From: an uncultured bacterium
Lineage (GTDB): Bacteria; Auribacterota; Tritonobacteria; UBA1439
Reading direction: 5' to 3'
Assembly: GCA_937858775.1 (NCBI GenBank)
Contig: CALLYX010000449.1
Span: 1 to 25,127, forward strand
DNA length: 25,127 bases
Translations under genes and position numbers: made by a program
In this document: in pieces, positions 1 to 7,341 of the stretch
Position numbering within the stretch: the first letter of the stretch is position 1
How the letters are laid out: every line of letters begins with the position of its first letter
Notes under the pieces: generated by a model
Database searches by the model: none
The model's input: the letters and a program-made list of their open reading frames with translations, nothing else
What the model was told of the DNA's origin: nothing

Positions 1-2
1 CA

Positions 3-2825
3 ACACACCGGGGCAAACCCGCCGTTACGACGACGGAGCCACCTGAACCCACGGCGACAGAGATACCTGAGCCGACAGTCACACAGAATGCCGAGCCCAC
101 GGCCACCCAGACGCCTGAGCCCACTGCGCCGGCCACACCCGAGCCGACGGAGACGCCGGAGCCGACGGCCACTCCCGCGGAGACGCCCGTGCCCGGGTAT
201 CCGTACACGGTGGTGGCTATCGAGGAAAAACTGGAAGTCGAAGGATATAGTGAAGCGTTTGCTATCAACTCCTCCGGCGTGATTGTCGGGGATGCTGAAG
301 ACGTGGATGGCAATGGGCACGCATTCAAGTACGAGAACGGTGTTATGACGGACCTCGGAACACTCGGTGGCACTGGGAGCTGTGCCTATGGGATCAACTC
401 CTCCGGCGTGATTGTCGGGCAGGCGGAAGACGCTGACGGGAGCTGGCGTGCGTTCAAGTACGAGGACGGTGTAATGGCGGACCTCGGAACGCTAGGCGGC
501 ATTTGGAGCTTCGCTTACGGGATTAACGATTTCGGTATTAATGTCGGGCAGGCGGAAGACGCTGACGGAAACCATCGTGCGTTCAAGTGCGAGGATGGAA
601 TAATGACAGACCTCGGAACGCTCGGTGGCACTTGGAGCTTGGCGTGGGGGATCAACTCCTCCGGCGTGATTGTCGGGGAGGCGGAAGACGCAGACGGGAA
701 CTGTCGTGCGTTCAAGTACGAGGACGGCGTCATGACTGACCTCGGAACGCTCGGTGGCACTGGGAGCTTTGCCTATGGGATCAACGATTCCGGCGTGATA
801 GTCGGGTGTGCGGAAGACGCGGACGGGAACTATCATGCGTTCAAGTACGAGGGCGGCGTGCTGACGGACCTCGGAACGCTCGGCGGTACTTGGAGTTGGG
901 CGAACGGGATCAACTCCTCCGGCGTGATTGTCGGGTATGCGTATGATGAGGATAATATCCCGCGTGCGTTCAAGTACGAGGACGGAGTAATAATGGACCT
1001 CGGAACGCTTGGCGGCGATAACAGCTATGCTAATGGTATCAACGTCTCCGGCGTAATTGTCGGAAGCGCGGAAGGCGAGGATGGGAACCAGCACGCGTTC
1101 AAGTATGAGAACGGAGTGATGACGGATCTCGGCACGTTCTCCATTATGCAGTCGCGTCTCGGTGAAGCGCGGGGAATAAACTCATCCGGTGTAGTTGTCG
1201 GGTGGGCCTATGACGCGGACGGGAACGACCGTGCGTTCAAGTACGAGGGCGGAGTAATGACGTACCTCGGCACGCTCGGTGGCACTTCAAGCGGGGCTTA
1301 CGGGATCAACGACTCCGGTGCGATTGTTGGTTTGGCGGAAAACGCGGATGGGGACCATTCTGCGTTCAAGTACGAGGACGGAGTGATGACGGACCTCGGC
1401 ACGCTCGGTGGCAGTTGGAGCTGGGCATATGGGATCAACTCCTCCGGCGTGATTGTAGGGTGGACGGAAGATGAGGATAATAACCGTCGTGCGTTCAAGT
1501 ACGAGGACGGAGTGATGACAGACCTCGGAACGCTCGGCGGTGAGTACAGTGAAGCGTACGGGATCAACTCCTCCGGCGTGGTTGTCGGGTGGTCTCAGAG
1601 CGAGGATTGGAAAGAGCGCGCATACAAGTACGATGACGGAGTGATGACGGATCTCGGAACACTCGACGGATATAATAGTATAGCGCGGGGGATCAACTCC
1701 TCCGGCGTGGTTGTCGGGTGGTCTCAAAGCGAGGATTGGAAAGGGCGCGCATATAAGTATGAGGACGGAGTGATAACTGGGCTCGGAACGCTCGGCGGTG
1801 AGAACAGCGAAGCGTACGGGATCAACTCCTCCGGCGTAGTTGTCGGGTGCTCTGAAAGAAGCGAGGATGGGAACCAGCGTGCATTCAAGTACGAGGACGG
1901 AGTGATGACGGACATCACCCCGCCGGACTCACCTTCCGCGATCGCCTACGCGATTAACAATGACGGCTGGATTGCCGGCGTAATGTATGACGAGGATGGC
2001 AACCCGCGTCCGATGCTGCTGATCCCCCTGGATGCGGAGCCGACGCCGACACCCACGGCTACACCGACAGAGACTCCTGAGCCGACGGCTACACCGACAG
2101 AGACTCCTGAGCCGACGGCTACGCCGACCCAGACACCGGAGCCGACGGCCACGGAGACTCCTGAGCCGACATTGACTCCTACGGAGACACCTGAGCCCAC
2201 GGCCACACAGACGCCGGAGCCGACGGCCACGCCGACCCAGACGCCTGAGCCGACATTGACGCCTACAGAGACTCCTGAGCCGACGGCTACGCCGACGGAG
2301 ACACCGGTGGTGAAGAGCCCGCTTATGGCGGATGGGATCGACTCCATGTCCGTCACGGTGCCGCGTTCCGGCATTGACGACGGGTTCGTGTATTTCATCG
2401 GCGGGGCGGAAGACCCTCTGACGCAGACGATGGGATCGGTGTCGGACGCCGACGACGCGTTCGTCAAGGGGGAAGAATACGAGCCGATGCCGGTTGGGGT
2501 CCGGATCGTAAGGTCGGCGGCCGCGAGTATCACGGTGCATGCTGGGGACACTCTGGTGATCGGGAATCTGCAGGGTGAGGAGATGAAGGTATATCTCCCC
2601 GCGCTGGAGACGTCGGATGACGTCATGCTGTACGTGGGCTCGGACGGCTCGACGTACTACGACGCGGCGCTGCGGAACGTCGCGCAGGCGGCCCCAGCCA
2701 TGGGCGTATTGAAGTTGAACTTCCAGGCCGAATGGTCGGCGATCATCCCCGGCTATTACCGCGCCCCAGTATCGCCTCGCCAGGCGCATTGGGGGGATGC
2801 GGGCGCGCAGGAGTACGGCTGGTAG
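3..2825 (+). CDS. HAF-repeat extracellular protein with Pro/Thr-rich stalks (5' partial)
   Basis: The frame is open from the first bases, so the N-terminus and any signal peptide lie outside the window. Visible order: about 60 residues of E-P-T/T-P-E low-complexity stalk; 13 full HAF repeats plus one degenerate copy (about positions 225-2020), each about 44 residues with the pattern GINSSGVIVG, an acidic DG turn, RAFKYEDGVM and DLGTLGG; a second Pro/Thr stalk (2036-2310); and a C-terminal domain of about 170 residues that I do not recognise. HAF repeats (TIGR02913 type) are known from probable extracellular bacterial proteins and are thought to form a beta-propeller-like array. The stalks resemble linkers of secreted or surface proteins. 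A GTG at 189 could be mistaken for the start, but the in-frame stalk upstream argues against it. A terminator follows, so this ends its transcription unit. Ligand or function is unknown. Confidence 0.85.
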   Translation, partial: THRGKPAVTTTEPPEPTATEIPEPTVTQNAEPTATQTPEPTAPATPEPTETPEPTATPAETPVPGYPYTVVAIEEKLEVEGYSEAFAINSSGVIVGDAEDVDGNGHAFKYENGVMTDLGTLGGTGSCAYGINSSGVIVGQAEDADGSWRAFKYEDGVMADLGTLGGIWSFAYGINDFGINVGQAEDADGNHRAFKCEDGIMTDLGTLGGTWSLAWGINSSGVIVGEAEDADGNCRAFKYEDGVMTDLGTLGGTGSFAYGINDSGVIVGCAEDADGNYHAFKYEGGVLTDLGTLGGTWSWANGINSSGVIVGYAYDEDNIPRAFKYEDGVIMDLGTLGGDNSYANGINVSGVIVGSAEGEDGNQHAFKYENGVMTDLGTFSIMQSRLGEARGINSSGVVVGWAYDADGNDRAFKYEGGVMTYLGTLGGTSSGAYGINDSGAIVGLAENADGDHSAFKYEDGVMTDLGTLGGSWSWAYGINSSGVIVGWTEDEDNNRRAFKYEDGVMTDLGTLGGEYSEAYGINSSGVVVGWSQSEDWKERAYKYDDGVMTDLGTLDGYNSIARGINSSGVVVGWSQSEDWKGRAYKYEDGVITGLGTLGGENSEAYGINSSGVVVGCSERSEDGNQRAFKYEDGVMTDITPPDSPSAIAYAINNDGWIAGVMYDEDGNPRPMLLIPLDAEPTPTPTATPTETPEPTATPTETPEPTATPTQTPEPTATETPEPTLTPTETPEPTATQTPEPTATPTQTPEPTLTPTETPEPTATPTETPVVKSPLMADGIDSMSVTVPRSGIDDGFVYFIGGAEDPLTQTMGSVSDADDAFVKGEEYEPMPVGVRIVRSAAASITVHAGDTLVIGNLQGEEMKVYLPALETSDDVMLYVGSDGSTYYDAALRNVAQAAPAMGVLKLNFQAEWSAIIPGYYRAPVSPRQAHWGDAGAQEYGW
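225..2020 (+). repeat. Tandem HAF-encoding repeats, about 132-bp period
   Basis: Thirteen in-frame copies of a roughly 132-bp unit plus a degenerate fourteenth. Recurrent DNA words are gggatcaactcctccggcgt, gcgttcaagtacgaggac and gacctcggaacgctcggcgg. Copies 11 and 12 are the closest pair, sharing the insert SQSEDWK, which suggests recent local duplication. Copy 7 has a longer, divergent turn in place of LGGxxS. Confidence 0.9.
2036..2310 (+). repeat. Pro/Thr-rich stalk-encoding low-complexity repeat
   Basis: Repeats of a codon block for T-E-T-P-E-P-T-A-T-P and its T-Q-T-P variant make a hinge or stalk between the HAF array and the C-terminal domain. A similar stretch lies upstream of the array (about 40-190). 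Confidence 0.85.
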
Positions 2826-2887
2826 GCCATTCATCCCGCCTGGAGGGGGGAAGGCGGGACCGTTTGGCGGGCGGAGGTGTGGGAGGG

Positions 2888-2936
2888 CCGCGCCGCTTGG
2901 GCGCCCGGAGTAGGCGTCCGGCGGCGCGGTTGTTTT
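2888..2936 (+). terminator. Rho-independent terminator after the HAF gene
   Basis: A perfect 9-bp stem CCGCGCCGC (2888-2896) / GCGGCGCGG (2921-2929) encloses a second pairing, GGGCGCC with GGCGTCC. It is followed at once by TTGTTTT. It sits 62 bases after the stop codon. Confidence 0.75.
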
Positions 2937-3063
2937 CGCGGCGGATCCGCGCGCATGGCCCGGCTCCGCCGGATGGGCCCGAACCGCCTCGACCCTTCGG
3001 GCGCGCCGGGCCCAGGCGGCAGCCGCGCCCCCAGCCGTTCCTGACTTTGACTTCCTCCCGCCC

Positions 3064-3093
3064 TTGCGCGAACCCGCCCGATCCGCTTATACT
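3064..3093 (+). promoter_or_regulatory. Possible sigma70 promoter for the 3126 gene
   Basis: TTGCGC at 3064-3069 and TATACT at 3088-3093 are separated by 18 bp. Transcription would start near 3100, about 25 bases before the ATG at 3126. The -10 is good and the -35 is weak. The rest of the 300-base gap after the HAF gene shows only the terminator. Confidence 0.45.
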
Positions 3094-3125
3094 ACGCCCA
3101 AAACCAAACGGAAGGACACGCGGCC

Positions 3126-3806
3126 ATGGACACGCTCAAGACGAAAGCCGTCGGGAGGATCGAGGAGACGATGCGAGGGGTCGAGGAGGGATCGCTGCGC
3201 TATAGGATCCTCAAGAGCGCGAAGGAGTTCAAGACATCGTGGGTGGATCTCGGACGCGCGCTCTACACCGCGTGGAAGGAGAAGCTCTTTAAATCGTGGG
3301 GTTACGCGACCTTCGACGCCTACACCGCCGGCGAGATCGGGATCAGGAAGGCGACCGCGCTCAAGCTCCTCAAGTCTTACTACTTTCTCGAGAAGGAGCG
3401 ATCCTCCTACCTGGAGGATGATTTCATAGAATCCTCCGACGCCGCGCGCGTGCCGCCCATCGAATCGATAGATCTGCTCCGGAGGGCGAAAGAGGGAAAG
3501 AGGGTCGGCGGCGAGGATTACTCGGCGCTCAGGGCGTCGGTCTTCGAGAAGGGGAGCGAGCCGTCGGAGATCAGGCGGGAACTCACGCGGATGATCAGGC
3601 AGCGCGAGGATCTCGATCCGGAGGAGGCCTTCCGGAAGAGGCAGCGGGCAACCATGGTGCGTCTCCTCGGGGCGCTCCGGTCGATCCGCCGCGAGGCGGC
3701 CGCCTCGAAACTCCTGCCGGCGGCGCTTCTCGGCGAGATCGCCGCGCTCGTGAAACGGATCGAGGCCGAGCTCCCCGGCGCGGGCGCGGATGGGGGGGGG
3801 CGATGA
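3126..3806 (+). CDS. Unrecognised 226-residue protein, possible DNA-binding HTH region
   Basis: I do not recognise this protein. It is charged, helix-rich and has no signal peptide or membrane segment. Residues about 35-90 (KSWVDLGRALYTAW, then a WGYATFDAYTAGEIGIRKATALKLL stretch) have the layout of a helix-turn-helix like that in phage-type DUF3102 or host-nuclease-inhibitor proteins; this is a weak resemblance, not an assignment. The C-terminal half is rich in R/E/K and probably coiled. GGAAGGA lies 9 bases before the ATG. The stop overlaps the next start (ATGA), so it is translationally coupled to the MazG-like pyrophosphohydrolase gene and probably cotranscribed with it. Confidence 0.6.
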   Translation: MDTLKTKAVGRIEETMRGVEEGSLRYRILKSAKEFKTSWVDLGRALYTAWKEKLFKSWGYATFDAYTAGEIGIRKATALKLLKSYYFLEKERSSYLEDDFIESSDAARVPPIESIDLLRRAKEGKRVGGEDYSALRASVFEKGSEPSEIRRELTRMIRQREDLDPEEAFRKRQRATMVRLLGALRSIRREAAASKLLPAALLGEIAALVKRIEAELPGAGADGGGR

Positions 3807-4153
3807 ACGACTCGATAGCGACAGTCGCGCGCCTCAGGAAGGCGGTGGCGGAGTTCATACGCGAGAGGGACTGGGAGCAGTTCCACTCGCCGAAGAACCT
3901 GAGTATGGCGGTGAGCATAGAGGCCGCGGAATTGATGGAGCTCTTCCAATGGATGGAGGTGGAGGAGGCGCAGCGCAGGTCGCGCGCGCCGCGCCTCAGG
4001 AAGAAGATAGAGGAGGAGGTCGCCGATATAGCGATCTACACCTTGAGTCTCTGCCACACGCTCGGCCTCGACCTCTCCTCCTGCATCGAGAAGAAGATGG
4101 CGAAAAACAGGAAGAAGTACCCGGCTGAGAAGTGCAGGGGGAAATATATGTAG
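3803..4153 (+). CDS. MazG-like nucleotide pyrophosphohydrolase
   Basis: A 116-residue all-alpha NTP pyrophosphohydrolase of the MazG-like/dCTPase (RS21-C6) group, which hydrolyses (d)NTPs to monophosphates and cleans non-canonical nucleotides from the pool. Visible motifs: the RDWEQFHSPKNLSMA opening; E-A-A-E followed by LFQWM, the first metal-binding ExxE; and E-E-E-V-A-D-I, the second ExxD half. The terminal KNRKKYP is typical of the family. Length is normal. The start ATG overlaps the preceding stop by ATGA, giving a two-gene unit. A 437-base gap separates it from the dcw promoter region. Confidence 0.88.
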   Translation: MNDSIATVARLRKAVAEFIRERDWEQFHSPKNLSMAVSIEAAELMELFQWMEVEEAQRRSRAPRLRKKIEEEVADIAIYTLSLCHTLGLDLSSCIEKKMAKNRKKYPAEKCRGKYM

Positions 4154-4490
4154 CGCATCGAGCGTCGCGTAGCGCGGCGAGGTCCCCACTTCGCCCTGCC
4201 GCGCAGTGCGCTGCGCCAAGCCCGGTGCCCCGTTCCTCAGCCCGCGCTGAATATAGCAGGCATCCCGCCAAGCGGTTCATTCCGTCCCGGCCACCGACGC
4301 GTCGCACCGCCCGGCGTAGCAAATGCGCCGCGCCCCTTCGCCACTCTCCCGCGCCGCGGACAGTGTAACGGCCCCTGTCGCCGCCTGATAGCCGCCTCTT
4401 TTTTGAAACCCGCGAAACACTTTTCCTGAAAAATGACATACTGACATACCGAGGGCATAACATACGAAAAAATTCATGAAAGTGAAATTT
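4154..4490. other. Intergenic stretch upstream of the dcw promoter
   Basis: No gene is supported here. The first ~200 bases are GC-rich with no coding pattern in any frame. From about 4385 the sequence becomes A/T-rich, with a small direct repeat TGACATAC (around 4434 and 4442), and leads into the mraZ promoter. Confidence 0.5.
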
Positions 4491-4494
4491 CTCG

Positions 4495-4523
4495 TTGACA
4501 CAGTGGGAGGTTACGACTATATT
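4495..4523 (+). promoter_or_regulatory. Strong sigma70 promoter of the mraZ/dcw operon
   Basis: A perfect TTGACA (4495-4500) is separated by 17 bp from TATATT (4518-4523). The predicted start is near 4530, right at the MraZ repeats, about 60 bases upstream of mraZ. This is the best promoter seen in the GC-rich region. Confidence 0.85.
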
Positions 4524-4534
4524 CTGGCGCAGAG

Positions 4535-4559
4535 TGGTGGATAGTGGGAAATAGTGGTA
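4535..4559 (+). promoter_or_regulatory. MraZ operator: three TGGNN repeats at 10-bp spacing
   Basis: TGGTG (4535-4539), TGGGA (4545-4549) and TGGTA (4555-4559) are direct repeats separated by exactly 5 bases. This is the arrangement known for MraZ binding sites (TGGGN with 5-nt spacers) in front of mraZ in other bacteria. A further TGGGA at 4504-4508 lies inside the promoter spacer. The position at the transcription start implies autorepression of the operon by MraZ. Confidence 0.8.
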
Positions 4560-4590
4560 GAGACGCCGCTAAACCTAAGGTGTCAAGAAA

Positions 4591-5034
4591 ATGTTCTACG
4601 GCCAGTATAGACATTCGATTGACAGCAAGGGGCGGCTCATCATCCCCTCCAAGTTCAGAGAAACCCTCCGCGACAATTTCATCGAGAAGTTCTGGGTGAC
4701 CCGCGGCATAGAGCGCTGCATCTATGTCTACACGCCGCGCGAGTGGAACGCGCTCATGGCCAAGTTCTCGGCCCTCCCCATCTCGCAGAAGATGTCCAGG
4801 GATTTCCAGCGCGGCTTGATCGCGTATGCGGCGGAGGTCGAGTGCGACAAGCAGGGGAGGATCTTGCTGCCGCAGAACCTGCTCGATCTCGCGGGGATCA
4901 CCCGCGACGTGGTGGTGGCCGGCATGCTGGGGCGGTTCGAGATATGGGACGAGGCGAGTTGGAAGAAAAACCAGGAGGAGTGCGCGAACAGTTTCGAGCA
5001 GATCGCCGAACAGCTCAATGCGACGGGGCTCTAG
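4591..5034 (+). CDS. mraZ: Transcriptional regulator MraZ
   Basis: 147 residues, the usual MraZ length. Two SpoVT-AbrB-like halves are seen: FYGQYRHSIDSKGRLIIPSKFRE near the N-terminus with the DSKGR signature, and VECDKQGRILLPQNLLDLAGI around residues 78-100 with the matching DKQGR. MraZ forms a ring-shaped oligomer that binds TGGGN repeats upstream of its own gene and tunes dcw transcription. Exactly such repeats lie 32-56 bases upstream. TAAGGTG at 4576-4582 gives an 8-base spacing to the ATG. It is the first gene of the dcw operon. Confidence 0.97.
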   Translation: MFYGQYRHSIDSKGRLIIPSKFRETLRDNFIEKFWVTRGIERCIYVYTPREWNALMAKFSALPISQKMSRDFQRGLIAYAAEVECDKQGRILLPQNLLDLAGITRDVVVAGMLGRFEIWDEASWKKNQEECANSFEQIAEQLNATGL

Positions 5035-5125
5035 ACGGCGGCGCCATGGAGGACGCGCGACGATGATGCAGGCGTGGTCGAGTACGGCGTGGGTCGGCAG
5101 GTTCAACTTCGGGAGGGGCGAGATC

Positions 5126-5344
5126 ATGATGCCTGACCGGGTGAAGAAGCCGCTCGCAGAGAGGATACTCCTCAGGTGCCCGAGGATCGCGTCAGCTCTC
5201 GCCGCGGTGGGCGCGAAGGGGACGCCGAAGGAGGAGGGCGCTGATACAGGGGCGCTCGCGGCGATGATGACCGCCAGCGGAAGCATCGATTTCGTCGGGA
5301 GGGGCAGGAAGAATTTCAGGTTCTATATACGGCCGATGGCGTGA
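5126..5344 (+). CDS. Small basic unrecognised protein between mraZ and rsmH
   Basis: A 72-residue product if started at ATG 5126, which has GGGAGGGG 7 bases upstream; ATGs at 5063 and 5066 would add about 20 residues. I do not recognise it. It contains VKKPLAERILLRCPRIASALAAV, a turn rich in K/G/E, then GALAAMMTASGSIDFVGRGRKNFRFYIRPMA; it is basic, with no clear membrane helix. Its stop overlaps the rsmH start (TGATG), so translation is probably coupled. It sits where most dcw clusters have nothing. It may be a lineage-specific gene or a remnant; the tight overlap favours a real gene. Confidence 0.55.
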   Translation: MMPDRVKKPLAERILLRCPRIASALAAVGAKGTPKEEGADTGALAAMMTASGSIDFVGRGRKNFRFYIRPMA

Positions 5345-6270
5345 TGACCGCGCCGCACATTCCGGTGATGCGCGAAGAGGCGCTCCGCCTCTTGAATCTG
5401 CGGCCGGGGATGCGCGTGGTGGACGCGACGGTCGGTTGCGGGGGGCACGCGGAGGAGATCGCGAGGAGGATAGCCCCCGGCGGGATTCTGATCGGGCTGG
5501 ACTGGGACGAGGAGGCCCTCCGGATAGCGCGCGCGCGGCTGGAGGGGACGGGCGCGGAGGTGAGGCTGCGCCGGCGGAATTTCCGCGACCTCGCGGAGGC
5601 GCTCGCGGAGGAGCGGATCGGGGAAGCGGACGCACTGCTCTTTGACTTGGGGATCTCGAGCGCGCAGCTCGGCTCGGCGTCGCGCGGGTTCAGTTTCGAC
5701 GCGCCCGGGCCCCTGGACATGAGGATGGACCGGCGGAGGGCGGTCACGGCGGCGTCCATCCTGGGGGGGGAGGGCGCGCGCGGGATCGAGCGCATCCTCA
5801 GGGAGTACGGGGAGGAGCCGCTCGCGCGGGCGATGGCGCGGGAGATCTGCCGGGCCGGCCCCATCCGCGGCACCGGGGAGCTGGCGCTCCTCGCGGCGCG
5901 GGTGTACCGGCGCGCGGGAAGGAGGAGCGCGATCCACCCCGCCACCAGGGTCTTCCAGGCGCTGCGCATCGCGGTGAACGATGAGCTCGAAAACCTCTCC
6001 GCCGCGCTCCCCCAGGCGATCGCGGCCGCCGCGCGCGGCGGGAGGATCGCGGTGATCAGTTTTCATTCGCTGGAGGACAGGATCGTGAAGGAGGCGTTCA
6101 CGGCGGCGGCGGGGGCGTGCGTATGCCCTCCCGGGCTGCCGGTATGCGCCTGCGGGGCGGCGGCGTCGCTGAGACTTCTCACGCGCAAACCGCTCCGGCC
6201 CTCCGCCCCGGAGACGGCGGCTAACCCGAGGGCGCGGAGCGCGCGGTTGAGGGCGGCTGAAAAGATCTGA
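5344..6270 (+). CDS. rsmH: 16S rRNA (cytosine1402-N4)-methyltransferase RsmH (MraW)
   Basis: About 308 residues, normal for the family. RsmH methylates N4 of C1402 in the 16S rRNA P-site region using S-adenosylmethionine. The N-terminal HIPVMREEAL, the SAM-binding VVDATVGCGGHAEEIA, GLDWDEEAL, LLFDLGISSAQL, GFSFDAPGPLDMRMD, the ATRVFQALRIAVNDELENL segment and the final IAVISFHSLEDRIVK are all present. ATG 5344 overlaps the previous stop; an in-frame GTG at 5341 is the alternative. The C-terminal tail (KPLRPSAPETAANPRARSARLRAAEK) is typical. Confidence 0.97.
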   Translation: MTAPHIPVMREEALRLLNLRPGMRVVDATVGCGGHAEEIARRIAPGGILIGLDWDEEALRIARARLEGTGAEVRLRRRNFRDLAEALAEERIGEADALLFDLGISSAQLGSASRGFSFDAPGPLDMRMDRRRAVTAASILGGEGARGIERILREYGEEPLARAMAREICRAGPIRGTGELALLAARVYRRAGRRSAIHPATRVFQALRIAVNDELENLSAALPQAIAAAARGGRIAVISFHSLEDRIVKEAFTAAAGACVCPPGLPVCACGAAASLRLLTRKPLRPSAPETAANPRARSARLRAAEKI

Positions 6271-6288
6271 CGGAGAAACAAGGCAGGC

Positions 6289-6471
6289 ATGGGGGACGGG
6301 CCGGGGATGGACGGTACATCTTTAAGCGCAATCATTGATGCTATCGAGAGCTGCGCGGTGCAGCTCGTCAATGATGCACCTCCAACCCTAAAGGTCCCTG
6401 CCATCACCGGTCCCGACCCCTGCCGCGCCATGCAGGCGCGTAGGCGCGCGCCCGGATGGGAGGCCCGGTGA
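6289..6471 (+). CDS. Possible 60-residue unknown ORF upstream of the receiver gene
   Basis: The ORF starts with ATG 6289 behind AAGGCAGG and ends in TGA overlapping the GTG start of the response regulator (GTGA), an arrangement that suggests coupling. The central part (MDGTSLSAIIDAIESCAVQLVNDAPPTLKVPAI) could be a real short protein; the tail is Arg-rich and looks like non-coding GC-rich sequence. The region also holds a marked hairpin (6332-6374), so it could instead be a structured leader. Confidence 0.35.
   Translation: MGDGPGMDGTSLSAIIDAIESCAVQLVNDAPPTLKVPAITGPDPCRAMQARRRAPGWEAR
6332..6374 (+). other. Nested hairpin between rsmH and the receiver gene
   Basis: TCATTGA (6332-6338) pairs perfectly with TCAATGA (6368-6374). 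Inside, AGCTGC pairs with GCAGCT around a GCGGT loop, extended by CGAG/CG with a small bulge. There is no T-tract, so it is not a simple terminator. It could be a processing or attenuation element in the operon mRNA. Confidence 0.4.
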
Positions 6472-6812
6472 AACGCATCCTGGTCGTGGACGACGAGCCG
6501 GTGGTGCGGAGGTTGATCGGCATCTACCTCGGCGGGCGTTTCATCGTGGAGGAGGCCGAGGACGGCGAGAAGGCGCTCTCGAAGGCCTCGAGCGGCGACT
6601 ACGACTACGTGATAACCGACGTGAACATGCCGCGCATGGACGGGCTGAGCCTCCTCGGGGAGATCAAGCGGAGGAGCCCGCGCACCGCGGTGATCGTGAT
6701 GTCGGCCCTGAGCGAGCTGTACGCCGCCGTCGCGCTGGAGCGGGGCGCCCACACGGTCATCTCCAAGCCGTTCGCCAGGGACGCCATACAGACGGCGATG
6801 CAGTGCGCCTGA
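6468..6812 (+). CDS. Stand-alone CheY-like response regulator receiver
   Basis: A single receiver domain of about 114 residues with no output domain. Counting from GTG 6468, the acidic pocket is D8/D9 (VVDDEP), the phosphoacceptor is D51 (VITDVNMPRMDG), the switch Ser is S79 (VIVMSALS) and the conserved Lys is K100 (ISKPF). GGGAGG 4 bases before the GTG favours it over the ATG at 6456, which has no ribosome binding site. No histidine kinase is nearby. It lies between rsmH and ftsL, inside the division operon, so its phosphorylation may link an external or cell-cycle signal to division. That role is inference; family membership is clear. Confidence 0.93.
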   Translation: MKRILVVDDEPVVRRLIGIYLGGRFIVEEAEDGEKALSKASSGDYDYVITDVNMPRMDGLSLLGEIKRRSPRTAVIVMSALSELYAAVALERGAHTVISKPFARDAIQTAMQCA

Positions 6813-6828
6813 GGGGGCGCCGAGGCCT

Positions 6829-7251
6829 ATGCGAAGGAAAAACCGGAAACTGAACGAGGGCTTTTCGACGGCCGCCCTGACCGGGCGGTGGATGCTGCTG
6901 GCCGTCATCGGCGTCTCCGCGTCGCTCCTCTACGTCTGGCAGCACGTGCAGTTGGTGCGGACCGGCTACACCATCAGGGGGATGGAGCGCGAGCTTGAGA
7001 AGTGGCAGAAGGCGAACGAGGCGCTCCGCCTCGTAAACGAGCGGCTGAAGAACCCCCAGCGGGTCGAACGGGCGCTGGCTCAGAACAGGCTGGGGCTGGT
7101 CTTCCCGCAGGCGAAGGATATCGTCCGGCTTCGCTGTCCCCGTCACTCAAAGGCGCGCGAAAAGGAGAGATCGGGGAGCGAAGGGGGCACCGACACTCTT
7201 TTGAGCTGCATGAGTGGCGGGGGCAGCGGAGCCGGGCGTGAGAGAAGTTAG
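6829..7251 (+). CDS. ftsL: FtsL-like cell division protein
   Basis: A bitopic membrane protein of 140 residues: basic cytoplasmic N-terminus (MRRKNRKLNEGF), one transmembrane helix about residues 20-38 (RWMLLAVIGVSASLLYVW), then a heptad-patterned coiled coil (GMERELEKWQKANEALRLVNERLKNPQRVE) ending in the FtsL-like ALAQNRLGLVFPQAKDIVRL. FtsL links FtsQ/FtsB to FtsW/FtsI at the septum. Identity rests on fold pattern and position between rsmH and ftsI, since the sequence is poorly conserved in the family. The last ~40 residues are low-complexity and extend beyond the usual end. Confidence 0.82.
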   Translation: MRRKNRKLNEGFSTAALTGRWMLLAVIGVSASLLYVWQHVQLVRTGYTIRGMERELEKWQKANEALRLVNERLKNPQRVERALAQNRLGLVFPQAKDIVRLRCPRHSKAREKERSGSEGGTDTLLSCMSGGGSGAGRERS

Positions 7252-7260
7252 ATGACGGTT

Positions 7261-7313
7261 CCCCGCGCGCGCGCGGGGACGCGCCGCGCGCCCGTTGTGG
7301 GACGGGCGCGCGG
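7261..7313 (+). other. Paired GC hairpins in the ftsL-ftsI gap
   Basis: A self-complementary CCCCGCGCGCGCGCGGGG (7261-7278) is followed by a perfect 12-bp stem, CCGCGCGCCCGT (7284-7295) / ACGGGCGCGCGG (7302-7313), with a 6-base loop. No T-run follows, so it is not a standard terminator. It may act in mRNA processing or attenuation between the two division genes. Confidence 0.5.
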
Positions 7314-7341
7314 ACGCGGTCGCTGAAAAGGCGAGTGTGAT

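Noticed and set aside
225..2020. Regular repeats that might suggest a CRISPR array
   Set aside because: The period is about 132 bp, repeats are in frame and encode the HAF motif; there are no unique spacers of constant length.
492..2834. Several long open frames on the minus strand opposite the HAF gene
   Set aside because: They are shadows of a repetitive GC-rich gene: their repeats mirror the HAF unit and they have no own ribosome binding sites or recognisable domains.
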